Positions 27,604 through 35,927 of a stretch of DNA of 59,709 nt are shown here, piece after piece. The position numbers were made by a program, and so were the translations under genes. Source of the stretch: Bacteroidales bacterium. GTDB taxonomy: Bacteria > Bacteroidota > Bacteroidia > Bacteroidales > UBA932. The stretch is from positions 1 to 59,709 of the forward strand of contig JAFUJQ010000021.1 of assembly GCA_017473705.1 (NCBI GenBank), written 5' to 3'. Position 1 is the stretch's first letter; each line of letters starts with the position of its first letter. The notes below the pieces were generated by a model. It was given only the letters and a program-made list of their open reading frames with translations, had not been told where the DNA came from and searched no databases.

Positions 27604-28320
27604 TCAGTCCATCTTGTGCGGCGGGTCTATCCTGGCGTAGCCCTTCGCATCGTTTATGATAGTCACGACATATATCACCGACAGCACAAGGAGAATGAAG
27701 ATTCCCACGAAGTCAAGAGCCGCGAAGGTCAGGTCATGACCGAAGAGCACGAATGTGTGCGAGAACTCGCTAAGAGGCCTGATCAGGGCGAAGAGCGTGT
27801 TGACTATGATCATTATGATCCTGAACTCTGTCGGTCCCATCTTGGCGTATGTCAGCCTGAACTCCTTCTTAAGATGGGCATTGATGCTGACATTGATGGT
27901 AAGCAGGAGATATACGACCAGAACCATCAGAGCCAGCGTGAAATGCATCAGACCGGACAGCCCGACGCCTACGAATATCATCACTTCATTGACAGCATCG
28001 ATCGTATGGTCGAGATAATATCCATATATCGGACGCTGATGGTTGCGGACCCTTGCCAGGGTGCCGTCCAGCGAATCTCCATACCAGTTGATAACAAAGC
28101 CCAGCGAGCTGAGCCACAGGAAGTTGATATTCCTCCCTGCCAGAGCATATCCCACCGCGATCACCAAGGCTCCGAACGTGCCTATATAGGTCAGGATATC
28201 CGATGTCATCCAGCGGGGCTGCTTCTGGGCCAGCCACACCAGCACTTTCTTCTCAAGAGCATTCAGAACCGATGTCTGAATCCTTACTGCATCTGCCTTA
28301 TTTCCCATAAGTATCTTCAT
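27604..28320 (-). CDS. CDP-alcohol phosphatidyltransferase
   Basis: 238 residues, several membrane helices. The catalytic signature DGx2ARx8Gx3Dx3D is perfect: D85-G86, A89-R90, G100, D104 and D108 (preceded by D82). The enzyme joins a CDP-alcohol, usually CDP-diacylglycerol, to an alcohol such as glycerol phosphate, serine or inositol phosphate; the acceptor cannot be told here. It overlaps the upstream acyltransferase by 23 bp, so this is a phospholipid operon. Confidence 0.88.
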   Translation of the reverse strand: MKILMGNKADAVRIQTSVLNALEKKVLVWLAQKQPRWMTSDILTYIGTFGALVIAVGYALAGRNINFLWLSSLGFVINWYGDSLDGTLARVRNHQRPIYGYYLDHTIDAVNEVMIFVGVGLSGLMHFTLALMVLVVYLLLTINVSINAHLKKEFRLTYAKMGPTEFRIIMIIVNTLFALIRPLSEFSHTFVLFGHDLTFAALDFVGIFILLVLSVIYVVTIINDAKGYARIDPPHKMD

Positions 28321-29143
28321 TTACAAGGTTATATACCGAAGACCTCAGAAATGCCCTGAAGCCGTCCATGTCTTTGAATTGCGACTGCTGTTCGGGAGTT
28401 ATGATCTCCCCTATGGCGATCCTTGTACGCCTGCCTCTCTTGTTGAAGACTTCAGAAGGCAGACGGAGCAGACGGACACGCCAGTCTATGAGTCCGAGCG
28501 AATAATAGAAATCAGAATTGCGGTCCATGAACGCCACAGGCAGCACCGGGACCTTCAATTTCATTATCAGCCTGACGGCCGCCTCCTGCCATTCCCGGTC
28601 CCTGACACATCTGTCCTTAAGGCTGAGGTCCGACACCGCCCCTGACGGGAATATCCCGAGCGGATGTCCGGCCTTGACATGCTCCATTGCGGCCTTGACG
28701 CCCATTATGCTCTCCCTGGTCGGTGCCGTCTTCACATTGCCCGTTGGCGTGACACAGATGAAATTGTCGCCAAGAGTCTCTATCCGTGAGAGGAACCGGT
28801 TCACCATAACCTTGTAGTCGGAACGAAGATGCCCGAACAGATCGACAAGCATCACTCCGTCAATGCTTCCATACGGATGGTTGCTTATCGTGATGAACGG
28901 GCCGTCCGGAAGCGATGCGAGGCGCTCTGAATGAAGAACATCATATCGCACTCCAATATCCTTCAGCACGGCCTCGGCGAAAGCCGGGCCACGATGCAAA
29001 GAGTTCCGGTCATACAGGTCATTGACTTTATTTACAGCCAGCGCATTCATCAGCAGACGCGCAAAGGCATTGCCTGCTTTTCCACGAAAGACAGGAGCAA
29101 TGGATTCCAGCTCATTGAGAGTAAGAAGAGGCATAGCAGTCAT
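28298..29143 (-). CDS. PlsC-type lysophospholipid acyltransferase
   Basis: 281 residues from the ATG at 29143 (MTAMPLLTLNELE); an in-frame GTG at 29182 is less likely. The catalytic motif SNHPYGSIDG and the second motif IFPSGAVSDLSL mark an acyltransferase of the PlsC/hemolysin-like group. First gene of the operon with the CDP-alcohol phosphatidyltransferase and GtrA genes, so probably phospholipid or lipid-anchor synthesis. Confidence 0.8.
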   Translation of the reverse strand: MTAMPLLTLNELESIAPVFRGKAGNAFARLLMNALAVNKVNDLYDRNSLHRGPAFAEAVLKDIGVRYDVLHSERLASLPDGPFITISNHPYGSIDGVMLVDLFGHLRSDYKVMVNRFLSRIETLGDNFICVTPTGNVKTAPTRESIMGVKAAMEHVKAGHPLGIFPSGAVSDLSLKDRCVRDREWQEAAVRLIMKLKVPVLPVAFMDRNSDFYYSLGLIDWRVRLLRLPSEVFNKRGRRTRIAIGEIITPEQQSQFKDMDGFRAFLRSSVYNLVNEDTYGK

Positions 29144-29219
29144 TTTGCCTTCACACAAGCAAATTATGTGACAAAACGCCACGGCCCCAGGTCAAAAGTT
29201 GTCCAAATTGAAGAAGGTT

Positions 29220-29251
29220 TTTGTCTCAACTGCCGATTTTTGCTATATTTG
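29220..29251 (+). promoter_or_regulatory. nitroreductase promoter
   Basis: TTTG (29220-29223), 20 nt, TATATTTG (29244-29251), exact consensus; 22 bp to the ATG. Confidence 0.8.
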
Positions 29252-29273
29252 AGAGATTGAAAAACAGAACGCT

Positions 29274-29885
29274 ATGAAACTTTACTCTATCATCGCGGCA
29301 GGCGTGGCATTGATCGCCGCCGCTTCATGCTGCCAGCAGGCAGAGCAGACAACCGGTGAAAACCAGGTCATCGAAAACATCATGTCAAGACGCAGCATCC
29401 GCAAGTACAAGCCGGTCGCCGTGTCTCGCGACACGCTCCAGACCATCCTCGAATGCGGAATCAACGCCCCTAACGGCATGAACAAGCAGTCATGGGAAGT
29501 GCGCATAGTGGACAATCCTGCAGTAATGGAAGAGATCCAGACCATGATGACAACATCAAACCCTGAGGCAAAGCCGGAGATGGTGAAGGGATGCTTCAGA
29601 GATGCTCCTGTCATGGTATTCATTGCCAACGACCCGTCATATGACTGCTCACCTATAGACTGCGGACTGCTGTCGGAGAACATCATGCTCTCGGCATGGT
29701 CACTCGGAGTCGGCTCCGTATGCCTCGGAAGCCCGATAAGATTCCTCGTCAACTCTCCGGAGGCGATGGCAAAGCTCGGATTCAGCGAAGGCTACACTCC
29801 GATAATCTGCATCGGACTGGGATATGCAGCAGAAAGTCCCGAAGCAAAGCCTCGTGACTGGAGCAAGGTGAAATATGTCGAATAA
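29274..29885 (+). CDS. nitroreductase-family lipoprotein
   Basis: 203 residues. The signal peptide ends in AAASC, a lipobox, so this flavoenzyme-like protein is predicted to be membrane-anchored outside the cytoplasm, which is unusual for nitroreductases. The fold signature is clear: MSRRSIRKYKPVAVSRDTL, CGINAPNGMNKQSWEVR (FMN site) and SAWSLGVGSVCLGSP. Likely FMN-dependent NAD(P)H oxidoreductase of unknown substrate. Single gene with a strong promoter. Confidence 0.85.
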   Translation: MKLYSIIAAGVALIAAASCCQQAEQTTGENQVIENIMSRRSIRKYKPVAVSRDTLQTILECGINAPNGMNKQSWEVRIVDNPAVMEEIQTMMTTSNPEAKPEMVKGCFRDAPVMVFIANDPSYDCSPIDCGLLSENIMLSAWSLGVGSVCLGSPIRFLVNSPEAMAKLGFSEGYTPIICIGLGYAAESPEAKPRDWSKVKYVE

Positions 29886-30173
29886 CTATTTGCGGTGTCC
29901 CGGACCTTCAGGGAACCATCCCTTGCGCACCCGCTCACGCTGATGGAAGAGCTCAAGGATGCTCCAGAATGAAGAAAAGGCAATGACACCGAAGATTGTC
30001 GATACGATAAGATTGCAGACAAGCATTGAAAGGACTGCGAATATAACACCAGCAAGCAAGAATATCCACCAGCACTTTACGCCAAGGTAATACTCCGCCT
30101 TGATGACGATAGGATGAAAGAAACCTATTACGAGAAAAGTGGCAAGTCCCACAAGCAGTCCGCTGAAATTCAT
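29886..30173 (-). CDS. DUF4491 family small membrane protein
   Basis: 95 residues with three membrane helices and a conserved tail QRERVRKGWFPEGP. It matches the Bacteroidales DUF4491 proteins (about 97 residues, starting MNF.GLLIGLATFLIIG). Function unknown. Its stop abuts the nitroreductase stop (convergent), and its promoter faces that of the LuxR-type gene. Confidence 0.8.
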   Translation of the reverse strand: MNFSGLLVGLATFLVIGFFHPIVIKAEYYLGVKCWWIFLLAGVIFAVLSMLVCNLIVSTIFGVIAFSSFWSILELFHQRERVRKGWFPEGPGHRK

Positions 30174-30189
30174 AGTTACAATAAAATTT

Positions 30190-30227
30190 GGTATCTTTGT
30201 ATAAGGTATTGACCAAGCAAAGATACC
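30190..30227. promoter_or_regulatory. inverted repeat with two facing -7 elements
   Basis: GGTATCTTTG (30190-30199) and CAAAGATACC (30218-30227) are perfect inverted copies 18 nt apart. Each contains TATCTTTG, the -7 consensus, for the LuxR-type gene (plus) and the DUF4491 gene (minus). The predicted start sites lie between the arms, so each promoter transcribes through the other. Confidence 0.65.
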
Positions 30228-30247
30228 ATTTTTATATTAAAACCGCA

Positions 30248-30820
30248 ATGACCCCCTGCTTCGCCATAATAGACAGCAATACACTCAGCAGAATGTCGCT
30301 TCAAGGCATGCTGAAGGACATATATGACCAGGTCGAAATATACTGCTACAGCAACATCATAGAGTTCATACGCGACTCGAACAGGCACTTCGTGCATTTC
30401 TTCGTCAGCGCCGACATCCTGTTCGCCGACGCGGACGAGTTCGAGACCCTCAAGCCTCAGACGACAGTGATCTGCCAGGGACATGGCGAGGCATTCGCCA
30501 GAGCAGGATTCAGGACGGTAGACAGCACGATGCCGGAGCAGGAAATCATAGGCGCCCTGCTGGAGCTTGACGATAACCTCAAAAGGAAGAGCGACAACGA
30601 CATCAGCATGACGGACAAGCTTTCACCACGCGAGAAGGAAGTCCTCGTACTGATAGTCAAGGGATTCATCAACAAAGAGATAGCACAGCAGCTGAACATC
30701 TCCACTCCGACAGCCATCTTCCACAGGAACAACATCTGCGAGAAGCTTCAGACCAGGTCCATAGGCAAACTGACCGTATACGCTGTGCTTTCCGGCCTTG
30801 TGGACCTTAAGGAGATCTAG
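30248..30820 (+). CDS. LuxR-type transcriptional regulator with degenerate receiver domain
   Basis: 190 residues from the ATG at 30248; an in-frame TTG at 30188 precedes the promoter element and is rejected. The C-terminal LuxR helix-turn-helix is clear (LSPREKEVLVLIVKGFINKEI, then STPTAIFHRNNICEKL). The N-terminal ~120 residues have receiver-like length and start (CFAIIDSNTLSRMSLQGML) but lack an obvious phosphoacceptor Asp, so signalling is probably not by phosphorylation. It could bind the inverted repeat at its own promoter. Confidence 0.82.
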   Translation: MTPCFAIIDSNTLSRMSLQGMLKDIYDQVEIYCYSNIIEFIRDSNRHFVHFFVSADILFADADEFETLKPQTTVICQGHGEAFARAGFRTVDSTMPEQEIIGALLELDDNLKRKSDNDISMTDKLSPREKEVLVLIVKGFINKEIAQQLNISTPTAIFHRNNICEKLQTRSIGKLTVYAVLSGLVDLKEI

Positions 30821-31947
30821 CGGGTGAGCAGTTCCTGGAGGTTGAACCTCAGCTGGACCATCTGCTGGGTGCCGCAGTATTTCTGGCCGTTGAAATGGAA
30901 TATGGCGGCCAGCCTTATCTTCAGATATTTCGACGAGCCTTTGATGTCAGGCTCATAGAACACCTCGAGCCTGTCATACAGTCCAGGGCCTGTCGTACCG
31001 TTGTCATACACCCTATAGAAAGGATCACCCATATAAAGAGACGGGCCATACTTTGTGTCTGTATTGTCCTTGCTGTTGTAATACGGCATCAGGTCAGTTC
31101 CATAATACATGCGGTTGAGTATTCCCACATTCCAGTTGCGCAGTTCCAGGTCAAACTCCCCTCCGCCCGGGAACACATAGCCGCTGGCGTGTTCCCTGTC
31201 GTTCTGCAGGCCCTGTAGCCATCCGAAACGCATGGAGAACTTCTGCATGTCCATCATATGACCGAAGTCAAGACGGATGTACGGGTTTATGAGAATGTTG
31301 TCCACCACGCCCTTGTGCATGTCTGAATTGGCATAATGATACATATATGCAGAATATCCTGCTGAGAGCATGGAGGCCAGCCTGCCTTCTCCGCTGGAGA
31401 ATATCATGAACCTCTCCCTGCTGTCATTGCCGTACTGTCCCATCCAGTCGCACGCCACCTCGAAATGCGCCTTCGGGCGGTTGAACTGCAGCAACAGTCC
31501 TTCAAGATTGTTGTCATAGAAGGTCAGCGAATCCGAGAAAAATGCCTGAGAGTATTCCCCATTGGTCTTCTTTCGAGGAAATATGCCGGCATACATCGTC
31601 ATGTCGGTCTCACCGAAATCCTTCTGAAGTCTGTAATACAGTGTAAGCTCATTGATCAGATTGTCGGTCCTGCCACCGAAGTCCTTCATCACGTCCACGC
31701 CTATCATGACCTTATGGTCGGCATCCGCCTCCGGCTGGGCTATGGCGAGGCCAACTGACGGAGTGACACGGGCTCCGAAGATGGTCATCGAGCGGGAGAA
31801 GGCGCTCTTGTAGAGCTCCCTGTTGTCAAAATTCATCTCGAAGTCCACATCATAGGCGAACTTGACGGACTTGTCTCTGGCCGCAGAGCCGGAGGCAAAG
31901 GCCGTGACGAGCAGGATGAATATGAATAATCTTCTATAGGTCAGCAT
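30817..31947 (-). CDS. outer membrane beta-barrel protein (unrecognised)
   Basis: 376 residues from the ATG at 31947 (MLTYRRLFIFILLVTAFASGSA, a signal peptide); the upstream in-frame start is excluded by a -7 element at 31969-31976. The mature protein is rich in alternating aromatic beta-strands (MIGVDVMKDFGGRTDNLINE, YLKIRLAAIFHFNGQKYCG) and ends QLRFNLQELLTR, as barrels do. Function unknown. Its stop codon overlaps that of the convergent LuxR-type gene. Confidence 0.72.
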   Translation of the reverse strand: MLTYRRLFIFILLVTAFASGSAARDKSVKFAYDVDFEMNFDNRELYKSAFSRSMTIFGARVTPSVGLAIAQPEADADHKVMIGVDVMKDFGGRTDNLINELTLYYRLQKDFGETDMTMYAGIFPRKKTNGEYSQAFFSDSLTFYDNNLEGLLLQFNRPKAHFEVACDWMGQYGNDSRERFMIFSSGEGRLASMLSAGYSAYMYHYANSDMHKGVVDNILINPYIRLDFGHMMDMQKFSMRFGWLQGLQNDREHASGYVFPGGGEFDLELRNWNVGILNRMYYGTDLMPYYNSKDNTDTKYGPSLYMGDPFYRVYDNGTTGPGLYDRLEVFYEPDIKGSSKYLKIRLAAIFHFNGQKYCGTQQMVQLRFNLQELLTR

Positions 31948-31968
31948 ATTTTCAGGTATAAAATCTTT

Positions 31969-32002
31969 CAAAGATAGCACTTTTCACGTATTTTTGCACA
32001 AA
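31969..32002. promoter_or_regulatory. divergent promoters of the barrel gene and the GSCFA gene
   Basis: Minus strand: TATCTTTG (31969-31976) with TTTG at 31999-32002 (22-nt spacing, slightly long). Plus strand: TATTTTTG (31989-31996), 18 bp before the GSCFA ATG. The two overlap. Confidence 0.6.
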
Positions 32003-32014
32003 TAAGGATTCACC

Positions 32015-32872
32015 ATGAAACTGCAGACCCCCGTGACCGACGAAAGATGCAATGTCGGCATATCATACAATGACAAGATCATGATGCTCGGAAGCTGTTT
32101 TTCAGACAGCATAGGCACCCAGCTGAAGAACTTCGGCTTCGAGGTATGCGTCAATCCTTTCGGCACATTATACAATCCGGCATCCATACTCTCCAGCATC
32201 AGGCGGCTGATCAGCGGCGACCCGTTCACGGCGGAGGACTGCGTCAGCATCGGAGCCGGCGACGGACGCGTCTGCTCATTCAGCCATCACACGTCATTTG
32301 CACGAGGTTCCGAGAAAGATTTCCTCGAAAATGCAAACAGCAGACTGCAGGAGGCACGTGCATTCTTCATGGAGTGCAACAAGGTCATCATAACCCTCGG
32401 CACCAGCTGGTGCTTCAGGCATATTGAAAAGGACAGGATAGTGTCAAACTGCCTCAAAAGGAATGCTGCCGAGTTCGAGAGGATCTTCCTCGACGAACTC
32501 CAGACGGTGGCCATGCTCAACGAGATCGTCACACTCTGCCATGACAAGGAATTCATTTTCACCGTGAGCCCTATACGTCACTTCAAGGACGGCGCGCACG
32601 GCAACCAGATCAGCAAGGCAGCTCTGCTTCTGAGCGTGGACAAGATAATAAGGTCCATGGGAGCCGGCCTTGACTATTTCCCTGCATATGAAATAATGAT
32701 GGACGAACTTCGAGACTACCGTTTCTATGCGGAAGACATGTGCCACCCGTCACAGCAGGCCGTGGACTACATCAGGGAGCGTTTTCTCGACTGGGCGCTT
32801 CCGAGCGACGAGCAGGACAGGCTAAAAGAAAACATCCGCGCCTACAGGCACGGATGTCATATCGTGAAATGA
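32015..32872 (+). CDS. GSCFA domain protein
   Basis: 285 residues. Begins with the family motif MLGSCFSDSIG (the GSCFA signature region, about residues 24-34), followed by VNPFGTLYNP and later TLGTSWCFRH, TVSPIRHFKDG and MCHPSQQAVDYI. The fold is SGNH-hydrolase-like, with Ser in GSCF and DxCH near the end as possible catalytic residues. Function in Bacteroidetes unknown. Confidence 0.88.
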   Translation: MKLQTPVTDERCNVGISYNDKIMMLGSCFSDSIGTQLKNFGFEVCVNPFGTLYNPASILSSIRRLISGDPFTAEDCVSIGAGDGRVCSFSHHTSFARGSEKDFLENANSRLQEARAFFMECNKVIITLGTSWCFRHIEKDRIVSNCLKRNAAEFERIFLDELQTVAMLNEIVTLCHDKEFIFTVSPIRHFKDGAHGNQISKAALLLSVDKIIRSMGAGLDYFPAYEIMMDELRDYRFYAEDMCHPSQQAVDYIRERFLDWALPSDEQDRLKENIRAYRHGCHIVK

Positions 32873-32882
32873 TGTCTTTCGA

Positions 32883-33572
32883 CTAGAAGTTGAAGCCGAG
32901 GCCTACATAGAACACACCTGTGTGCTTTGTATATCTGTAGTCCTTTACCTGCTCACCTGTGTATCTGTTGAGCATTCCGATGTTATAGCCGGCCTTTACA
33001 TTGAACTTCTCCATGATGGTGGCACCGACACCAAGACCAAGCTTGAGGTCAAAGCGTCCGTACTCTGGATGTGTGTCAGGATTTATTGCAGAAGAGCTCT
33101 CACCCTTTGTCACAGTCTTTCCTGTGTAGTTGTGATACTTGAACATATAGTCATCTGCACTTACCTTCGACACAGATGTAAGACCAAAGGAGAACACCGG
33201 GCCTGCGAATGCATTAAGCTTCACCGTACCCAGCTCATATGAATACTTCACGAGAACAGGAACATCGAAATATGTCTCGTTAAATGACTCCTTGACGAGC
33301 ACATCAAGCACTTCATCTCTGTCAGACTCACCCATATATGAGAATCTCACTCCCGGCTGAAGTGCGAGAGAGCCCCATCCTCTGTCCATAAGGTTCAGGT
33401 CATATGTGGCTTCGACATAGAAGCCATCAAGACCGTCTGTTTCAGTTTCGCCACTCACCCTCTCAGTTGTAATTCCATGGTTGTATCCGACGCCGACGCC
33501 AAGCTGTGCATAAGCCTCAGTGGCAATGAACATCGCAGCGACTGCTGCAATCACAAAATAAAACTTCTTCAT
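32883..33572 (-). CDS. outer membrane beta-barrel protein (OMP_b-brl_2 / PorT-like)
   Basis: 229 residues with a signal peptide ending AYA. Strands such as GVGVGYNHGITTE, WGSLALQPGVRFSYMGES, VLVKYSYELGTVKLNAFAGPVFSFG and a terminal VFYVGLGFNF (C-terminal aromatic) fit an 8-10 stranded barrel. Role unknown. A -7 element (TATTTTTG, minus, 33617-33624) lies 45 bp upstream. Confidence 0.8.
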   Translation of the reverse strand: MKKFYFVIAAVAAMFIATEAYAQLGVGVGYNHGITTERVSGETETDGLDGFYVEATYDLNLMDRGWGSLALQPGVRFSYMGESDRDEVLDVLVKESFNETYFDVPVLVKYSYELGTVKLNAFAGPVFSFGLTSVSKVSADDYMFKYHNYTGKTVTKGESSSAINPDTHPEYGRFDLKLGLGVGATIMEKFNVKAGYNIGMLNRYTGEQVKDYRYTKHTGVFYVGLGFNF

Positions 33573-33616
33573 GTCAATCTGAAATTAGTTAATACATAAT
33601 CAAATCAAAGTGTATG

Positions 33617-33624
33617 CAAAAATA
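33617..33624 (-). promoter_or_regulatory. -7 element of the barrel gene at 33572
   Basis: TATTTTTG on the minus strand, exact -7 consensus, 45 bp before the ATG. Confidence 0.55.
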
Positions 33625-33698
33625 AGTCATATGAATTTCCATTAAAATAGAGCAGTTTGTCTTTTGGATTACAAATAATGTCAAAAGGAGGAATCTAT

Positions 33699-33729
33699 TT
33701 TGAAAATACAAAACTTTGGTTCACCTTTG
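33699..33729 (+). promoter_or_regulatory. promoter of the ABC transporter operon
   Basis: TTTG (33699-33702), 19 nt, CACCTTTG (33722-33729), one mismatch to TAnnTTTG. It directly abuts the putative operator. Confidence 0.65.
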
Positions 33730-33755
33730 TAGTGTACTATTTCACTAATACACTA
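33730..33755. promoter_or_regulatory. putative operator for the YtrA-type regulator
   Basis: TAGTGTACTA (33730-33739) and TAATACACTA (33746-33755) form a 10-bp inverted repeat with one mismatch and a 6-nt spacer just after the -7 box. The AGTGTA / TACACT half-sites (12 nt apart) resemble operators described for Bacillus YtrA. A GntR/YtrA-type gene is the third gene of the operon. Confidence 0.6.
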
Positions 33756-33805
33756 TAAAACTTCCGTAAGGAAGACTTAACATATAGACATAAAAACATA
33801 CCGCT

Positions 33806-34633
33806 ATGATCACAATCAAAGATCTTGGATTCAGCTACGGCGACGTGCCGGTACTGAAAAACATCACGATGAATCTGGAAGAAGGCCGCATCTATGGCCT
33901 TCTCGGAGGAAACGGAGTCGGAAAGACAACCCTACTGACCTTGCTTTGCGGACTAAAGAAGCCGCAGCTCGGATCGATAGACATCGACGGGTATGCTCCA
34001 TACGACAGAAAGCCGACATTCCTTGCCGACCAGTATTACCTGAGCGATGAGGTTGCAGCAATGAACATGAAAGCTGCGGACTATGCTGTCAATTACGGAA
34101 AATTCTGGACAGGATTCGACATGGGCAAATTCAACGAGGTGATGAATGTCTTCGAGGTCGATGCGCAGCAGAAGATGAACAAGATGTCATTCGGACAGCT
34201 GAAGAAGACATACATCGCCTTCGCGCTGGCATGCAACACCAAGTATCTGTTCATGGATGAACCGACTAACGGCCTTGACATCCCCTCAAAGGCACAGTTC
34301 AGAAAAGCTGTCACCAGATATACACGCGAAGATTCGGTGATACTGATTTCAACGCATCAGGTACGCGATCTGGAAAACATCATCGACCCGATCATCATAC
34401 TCGACCGTCAGGACGTGCTCTTGAATGCCTCTGTCGCGGAAGTTTCGGAGAGACTGTATTTCGACTACACCAGCGAAAGGAATCCTGACGCGCTCTACTG
34501 CGAGATGATTCCGGGCGGAAACATCCAGGTCTATCTCAATCAGACAGGAGAGGACAGCAAGGTAAATCTCGAGGCTCTCTTCAATACAGTCCATCAGCAC
34601 AAGGAACTTATCAAAAGAATCTTTAACAAATAG
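33806..34633 (+). CDS. ABC transporter ATP-binding protein
   Basis: 275 residues. Walker A GGNGVGKTT (about residues 34-42), Walker B KYLFMDEPTNGLD, H-loop STHQVRD. The signature motif is degenerate (MSFGQLKK rather than LSGGQ), as in YtrB-type exporters. First gene of an operon with a six-helix permease and a GntR-type repressor, an arrangement typical of stress- or antibiotic-induced exporters. The substrate is unknown. Confidence 0.9.
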   Translation: MITIKDLGFSYGDVPVLKNITMNLEEGRIYGLLGGNGVGKTTLLTLLCGLKKPQLGSIDIDGYAPYDRKPTFLADQYYLSDEVAAMNMKAADYAVNYGKFWTGFDMGKFNEVMNVFEVDAQQKMNKMSFGQLKKTYIAFALACNTKYLFMDEPTNGLDIPSKAQFRKAVTRYTREDSVILISTHQVRDLENIIDPIIILDRQDVLLNASVAEVSERLYFDYTSERNPDALYCEMIPGGNIQVYLNQTGEDSKVNLEALFNTVHQHKELIKRIFNK

Positions 34634-34638
34634 ACACC

Positions 34639-35526
34639 ATGAAAAACGATATATTCAATTTCCGCAGATTCGGAAAATATTTTGCAACAGACCTCAGAAC
34701 CTGCCGGGCCAATTATGGCCTGAGCATGCTGACGCTCTCACTGCTTTCACCTCTCGTATTATACGTGATTGTTGCGACAATCAACCAGATCATGCATAAC
34801 ACATGGGACGGGCCCGATATTGGCTTGAGAGTCTTTGCATTTGCCGTTGCCATGATATGTATGGTCGTTACAATGCCTGTGAAATGTTATGGAAAGATCA
34901 CTGAAAAGCAGTATGGATCATTCTGGCTTACTCTTCCGGCATCAAGACTGGAGAAATTCATCAGCATGATACTGATGACCTGCATAATTGTCCCTGTATC
35001 AGGAGCTTTACTGTACCTCGGCCTGGATGCTCTGATCTGTGCATTTGACCACACATGCGGACAGAACCTTTTTGCCGGAGGATTGGATCTCCTCCAGAAG
35101 ATGGGAGAAGCAAACGAAGTGACATTGAATCTTATTGACGAAAGCATTACGGTTGAAGACGCAACATTCGCTCAGGAAATCATCAGGCAGATGAATAATC
35201 CCTGGATGTACATAGATGAGATTTTCTGCTTCACATTGCCATTCCTTCTCGGAGCTGTATTCTTCAGGAACGGCAAGACTGTAAAGACATTCATCGCGCT
35301 GTTTGCAATAAGCACATTGACCGGCATGATCATGTCACCTATAATGACTGACTGGGCGTTGAAATTATTTGAAAATGCCAATGATGATCCGATGGGAATC
35401 TTCAATAACATGTTCAACAACAAGCTGTTCAAGAATCTTGTGCTCATAGACACAGTCACCGACACCGTGACAAATCTCGCCCTGATGGCCGGCATCTGGT
35501 TCAGGATCAAGACCTTAAAGCATTAG
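34639..35526 (+). CDS. ABC transporter permease
   Basis: 295 residues, about six membrane helices (for example LSLLSPLVLYVIVATI, VFAFAVAMICMVVTMPV, FISMILMTCIIVPVSGALL). Follows the ATPase gene by 5 bp. Similar in plan to small ABC-2 type permeases regulated by YtrA repressors. No further family assignment can be made by eye. Confidence 0.8.
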   Translation: MKNDIFNFRRFGKYFATDLRTCRANYGLSMLTLSLLSPLVLYVIVATINQIMHNTWDGPDIGLRVFAFAVAMICMVVTMPVKCYGKITEKQYGSFWLTLPASRLEKFISMILMTCIIVPVSGALLYLGLDALICAFDHTCGQNLFAGGLDLLQKMGEANEVTLNLIDESITVEDATFAQEIIRQMNNPWMYIDEIFCFTLPFLLGAVFFRNGKTVKTFIALFAISTLTGMIMSPIMTDWALKLFENANDDPMGIFNNMFNNKLFKNLVLIDTVTDTVTNLALMAGIWFRIKTLKH

Positions 35527-35530
35527 GATC

Positions 35531-35881
35531 ATGGAATTCAACGGTAACAAATCAATATATCTGCAGATATGCGATGCGATATGCGAGCTGATCCTCAGCG
35601 GAGAACTTGCACCGGATACACGCATAATGTCTGTACGCGAGTACGGAGCAGAGATCGGAGTAAACCCCAACACCGTGATGAGGGCGTATGAAAAACTCAC
35701 AAACGACGGTATCATATATAACAAGAGGGGTATCGGCTACTTCATCAGCAGTGATGCAGCAGAAACAGTCAGGGCAAGCCAGAGAAAGGAATTTCTTGAG
35801 AATGAGCTTCCTGAAATAATAAGGAAGATGAAGCTTCTTGGACTGTCTCCGGAAGAGTGTTTGCAGGTAAATGAAAAATAA
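35531..35881 (+). CDS. GntR-family transcriptional regulator, YtrA subfamily
   Basis: 116 residues: an N-terminal winged helix-turn-helix (IYLQICDAICELILSGEL, MSVREYGAEIGVNPNTVMRA, YEKLTNDGIIYNKRGIGYFI) and a short C-terminal helix pair, the size of YtrA regulators that lack a large effector domain. Four bp after the permease gene. It most likely represses its own operon through the inverted repeat at 33730-33755. Confidence 0.88.
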   Translation: MEFNGNKSIYLQICDAICELILSGELAPDTRIMSVREYGAEIGVNPNTVMRAYEKLTNDGIIYNKRGIGYFISSDAAETVRASQRKEFLENELPEIIRKMKLLGLSPEECLQVNEK

Positions 35882-35890
35882 TTAAATTTG
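35860..35890 (+). promoter_or_regulatory. promoter of the lipoprotein pair
   Basis: TTTG (35860-35863), 19 nt, TAAATTTG (35883-35890), exact consensus, inside and just after the end of the GntR gene. Confidence 0.75.
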
Positions 35891-35927
35891 CAGCATCTAA
35901 GACCTGAGCCGGAGTAACAAGCCAGGA

